From Flavisericum labens (GTDB lineage Bacteria; Bacteroidota; Bacteroidia; Flavobacteriales; Flavobacteriaceae), in the NCBI RefSeq assembly GCF_045446075.1, contig NZ_JBJJBQ010000003.1, positions 325,845 through 389,844 of the forward strand: a stretch of DNA of 64,000 nucleotides, in the 5' to 3' direction. The notes beneath the pieces were generated by a model. The model made no database searches and was not told the origin of the DNA. It worked only from the letters and a program-made list of their open reading frames with translations. The stretch's first letter is position 1; every line of letters starts with the position of its first letter. Of the stretch, positions 63,081-64,000 are shown piece by piece. The position numbers and the translations under genes were made by a program.

Positions 63081-63524
63081 GTAATTATAATTTACCAAAA
63101 AAAAGCAAGATGGTAAATAAGTAATAATAGCAATGGTAAAAAAGTGATAAAAAGGTGATAAAAAAAATATCGCAATTTTTTTAAGTTGTTTTACATTCAA
63201 TTTTAATCAATAAAACGTTGTAAAACAGGGCTTTTTATAGGGTGTCTACCTAAAGCATAAAAATGTACTGGTAATTTTATAGAGTTGTAAAAGTGATATT
63301 ATATCTATCAACTACATGTCTTAAAGTAGCTAGTACCGGGGTTATTTGTGCCAAGAAAATTTCTCCAATTTGACCTCATCTCAAATTTAGCTGTCGGTCA
63401 AAATACACTTTATGAAAAACAACTTTTGGAATTTGGATTTGGTTATGAAGTAGGTTCATTTATTAAAATGAATAGTTCTCAATACAAATTTGGGATTATT
63501 ATTCTACTTTTAAACAGTTCAGTT
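63081..63524. repeat. AT-rich region with short direct and inverted repeats
   Basis: No convincing gene. At 63111-63165 there is a degenerate tandem array built on GTGATAAAAA (clear copies at 63144-63154 and 63155-63165, weaker ones upstream). At 63187-63195 and 63219-63227 lie the perfect inverted arms TGTTTTACA / TGTAAAACA. These could be operator or recombinase-arm sites for the neighbouring island proteins. Confidence 0.45.
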
Positions 63525-63794
63525 TTAGGGGAAGCTTACAAATAACCAGAATAATAAAGTCAAAATTGGCGTAATTGCATAAAAACTAAAGTAAAATCCA
63601 ATTTTCTTAAATGGCTTTAAATTCCAGAAAAAGAGAATAATTCCACTTCCATAAACTAATAAGTTTATAATATAAGCAAGTCTATAATTCAGACTTATTT
63701 CAATCGTGCTTTTCAGGGTAAAATTCAGTAAAGCAAATCCCAAAAGGTAGAAATGAATCTTTGTTATTATATTTCTGATTTGGGTTTTCGTCAT
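63525..63794 (-). CDS. small orphan membrane protein
   Basis: 89 residues with three predicted transmembrane segments (about 12-30, 37-56, 66-86) separated by short charged loops (NLKPFKKIG). ATG at 63794, six bases from the GTTAGCC that borders the adjoining hairpin element. No family recognised. Its size, orphan nature and start next to a structured repeat resemble a gene cassette. The opposite-strand frame at 63348-63545 overlaps its 3' end and is less convincing. Confidence 0.6.
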   Translation of the reverse strand: MTKTQIRNIITKIHFYLLGFALLNFTLKSTIEISLNYRLAYIINLLVYGSGIILFFWNLKPFKKIGFYFSFYAITPILTLLFWLFVSFP

Positions 63795-63799
63795 ATTGT

Positions 63800-63941
63800 G
63801 GCTAACGTGTTTGGCTATGGTTTCGTTGCGTGAAAATCCGAGAGGATTTTCCGCCGTAAACCGAAGATAGCAAATTTGCGAGGACTTTCCGAAAGGAAAG
63901 TCAGAAGCAATGAACTATAGCCGTTGTGCCTGTTGCACAAC
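63800..63941. repeat. compact multi-hairpin element, attC-like or structured RNA
   Basis: An outer imperfect stem pairs GGCTATGGTTTCGTTGC (63813-63829) with GCAATGAACTATAGCC (63907-63922). Inside are two perfect hairpins: AAAATCC-GAGA-GGATTTT (63833-63850) and GACTTTCC-GAAA-GGAAAGTC (63883-63902), both with GNRA tetraloops. A fourth hairpin GTTGTGC-CTGTT-GCACAAC follows at 63923-63941. Read on the minus strand, GCACAAC and GTTAGCC at the two ends each match 6 of 7 positions of the integron attC core boxes RYYYAAC and GTTRRRY. Confidence 0.65.
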
Positions 63942-64000
63942 CTTTCAAATATAGTTTAAAATTTCAATTTCTGCATGAAACTTCTTATTTTTAAGAATGC

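Noticed and set aside
63081..63230. CRISPR array
   Set aside because: The GTGATAAAAA units are too short, lack spacers of even length and no cas genes are near; no CRISPR was seen anywhere in the window.
63348..63545. 65-codon rightward frame with GTG start
   Set aside because: No promoter or ribosome site, overlaps the better-supported minus-strand membrane protein, no recognisable features.

Overview
The window comes from an AT-rich member of the Bacteroidota, almost certainly a (probably marine) Flavobacteriaceae. The evidence is the gliding/type IX secretion genes gldB, gldC and gldKLMN, an exosortase of the XrtF type, a secreted enzyme with a type IX C-terminal sorting domain, Bacteroidota-style promoters (TTG, about 19 bp, TAnnTTTG) and the lineage-typical DnaG. 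No genus can be fixed from the sequence alone.

Layout. 1-1.9 kb: the 3' part of rlmN and a long-chain polyprenyl diphosphate synthase. 1.9-5.3 kb (minus): a transglutaminase / alpha-E / circularly permuted ATP-grasp operon, a predicted peptide-bond-forming and cleaving module. 5.6-9.8 kb: a DoxX-like protein, dnaG, a response regulator with Glu at the phospho-acceptor position, and nadE. 9.8-11.2 kb: gldB-gldC. 11.2-17.4 kb (minus): an exported deformylase-like lipoprotein, then the rod-shape operon mreB-mreC-mreD-mrdA(PBP2)-rodA. 17.6-19.8 kb: purH and a free-methionine sulfoxide reductase. 19.8-20.8 kb: exosortase XrtF and its partner. 20.9-26.6 kb: a copper-handling operon (HYC_CC_PP protein, CopA ATPase, TonB receptor, exported HMA protein). 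26.6-30.5 kb: a chromate transporter, a T9SS-exported pectate lyase, a 28-residue peptide gene, a decayed copy of the groEL tail, and a collagen-like lipoprotein. 30.7-37.6 kb (minus): groES-groEL, then miaB, a sigma-54 activator, lptE, a repeat-type protein and secG. 37.8-41.2 kb: two lipoproteins and a tandem pair of membrane-protein paralogues. 41.3-49.8 kb: topA, an arginase-fold protein whose metal ligands are largely neutralised, and the type IX secretion core gldK-L-M-N. 49.9-60.3 kb: an FAD oxidoreductase, a DUF983 protein, an ABC-F ATPase, a tripartite RND efflux operon, a leucine-rich-repeat protein and a CPXCG protein.

The right end changes character. An initiator tRNA gene (60368-60440) with a clear promoter is followed at once by a terminator, a tyrosine recombinase and two genes I do not recognise. 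Next come repeats, a small orphan membrane protein and a compact multi-hairpin element at 63800-63941. I read this as the left end of an integrative island inserted at tRNA-fMet; its other end is outside the window.

The observations I rate highest are the pseudo-arginase between topA and gldK, the multi-hairpin (attC-like) element, the groEL-tail relic, the Asp-to-Glu response regulator, the exported deformylase and the tRNA-fMet island. Recognised families are named from memory of their motifs; no database search was possible.
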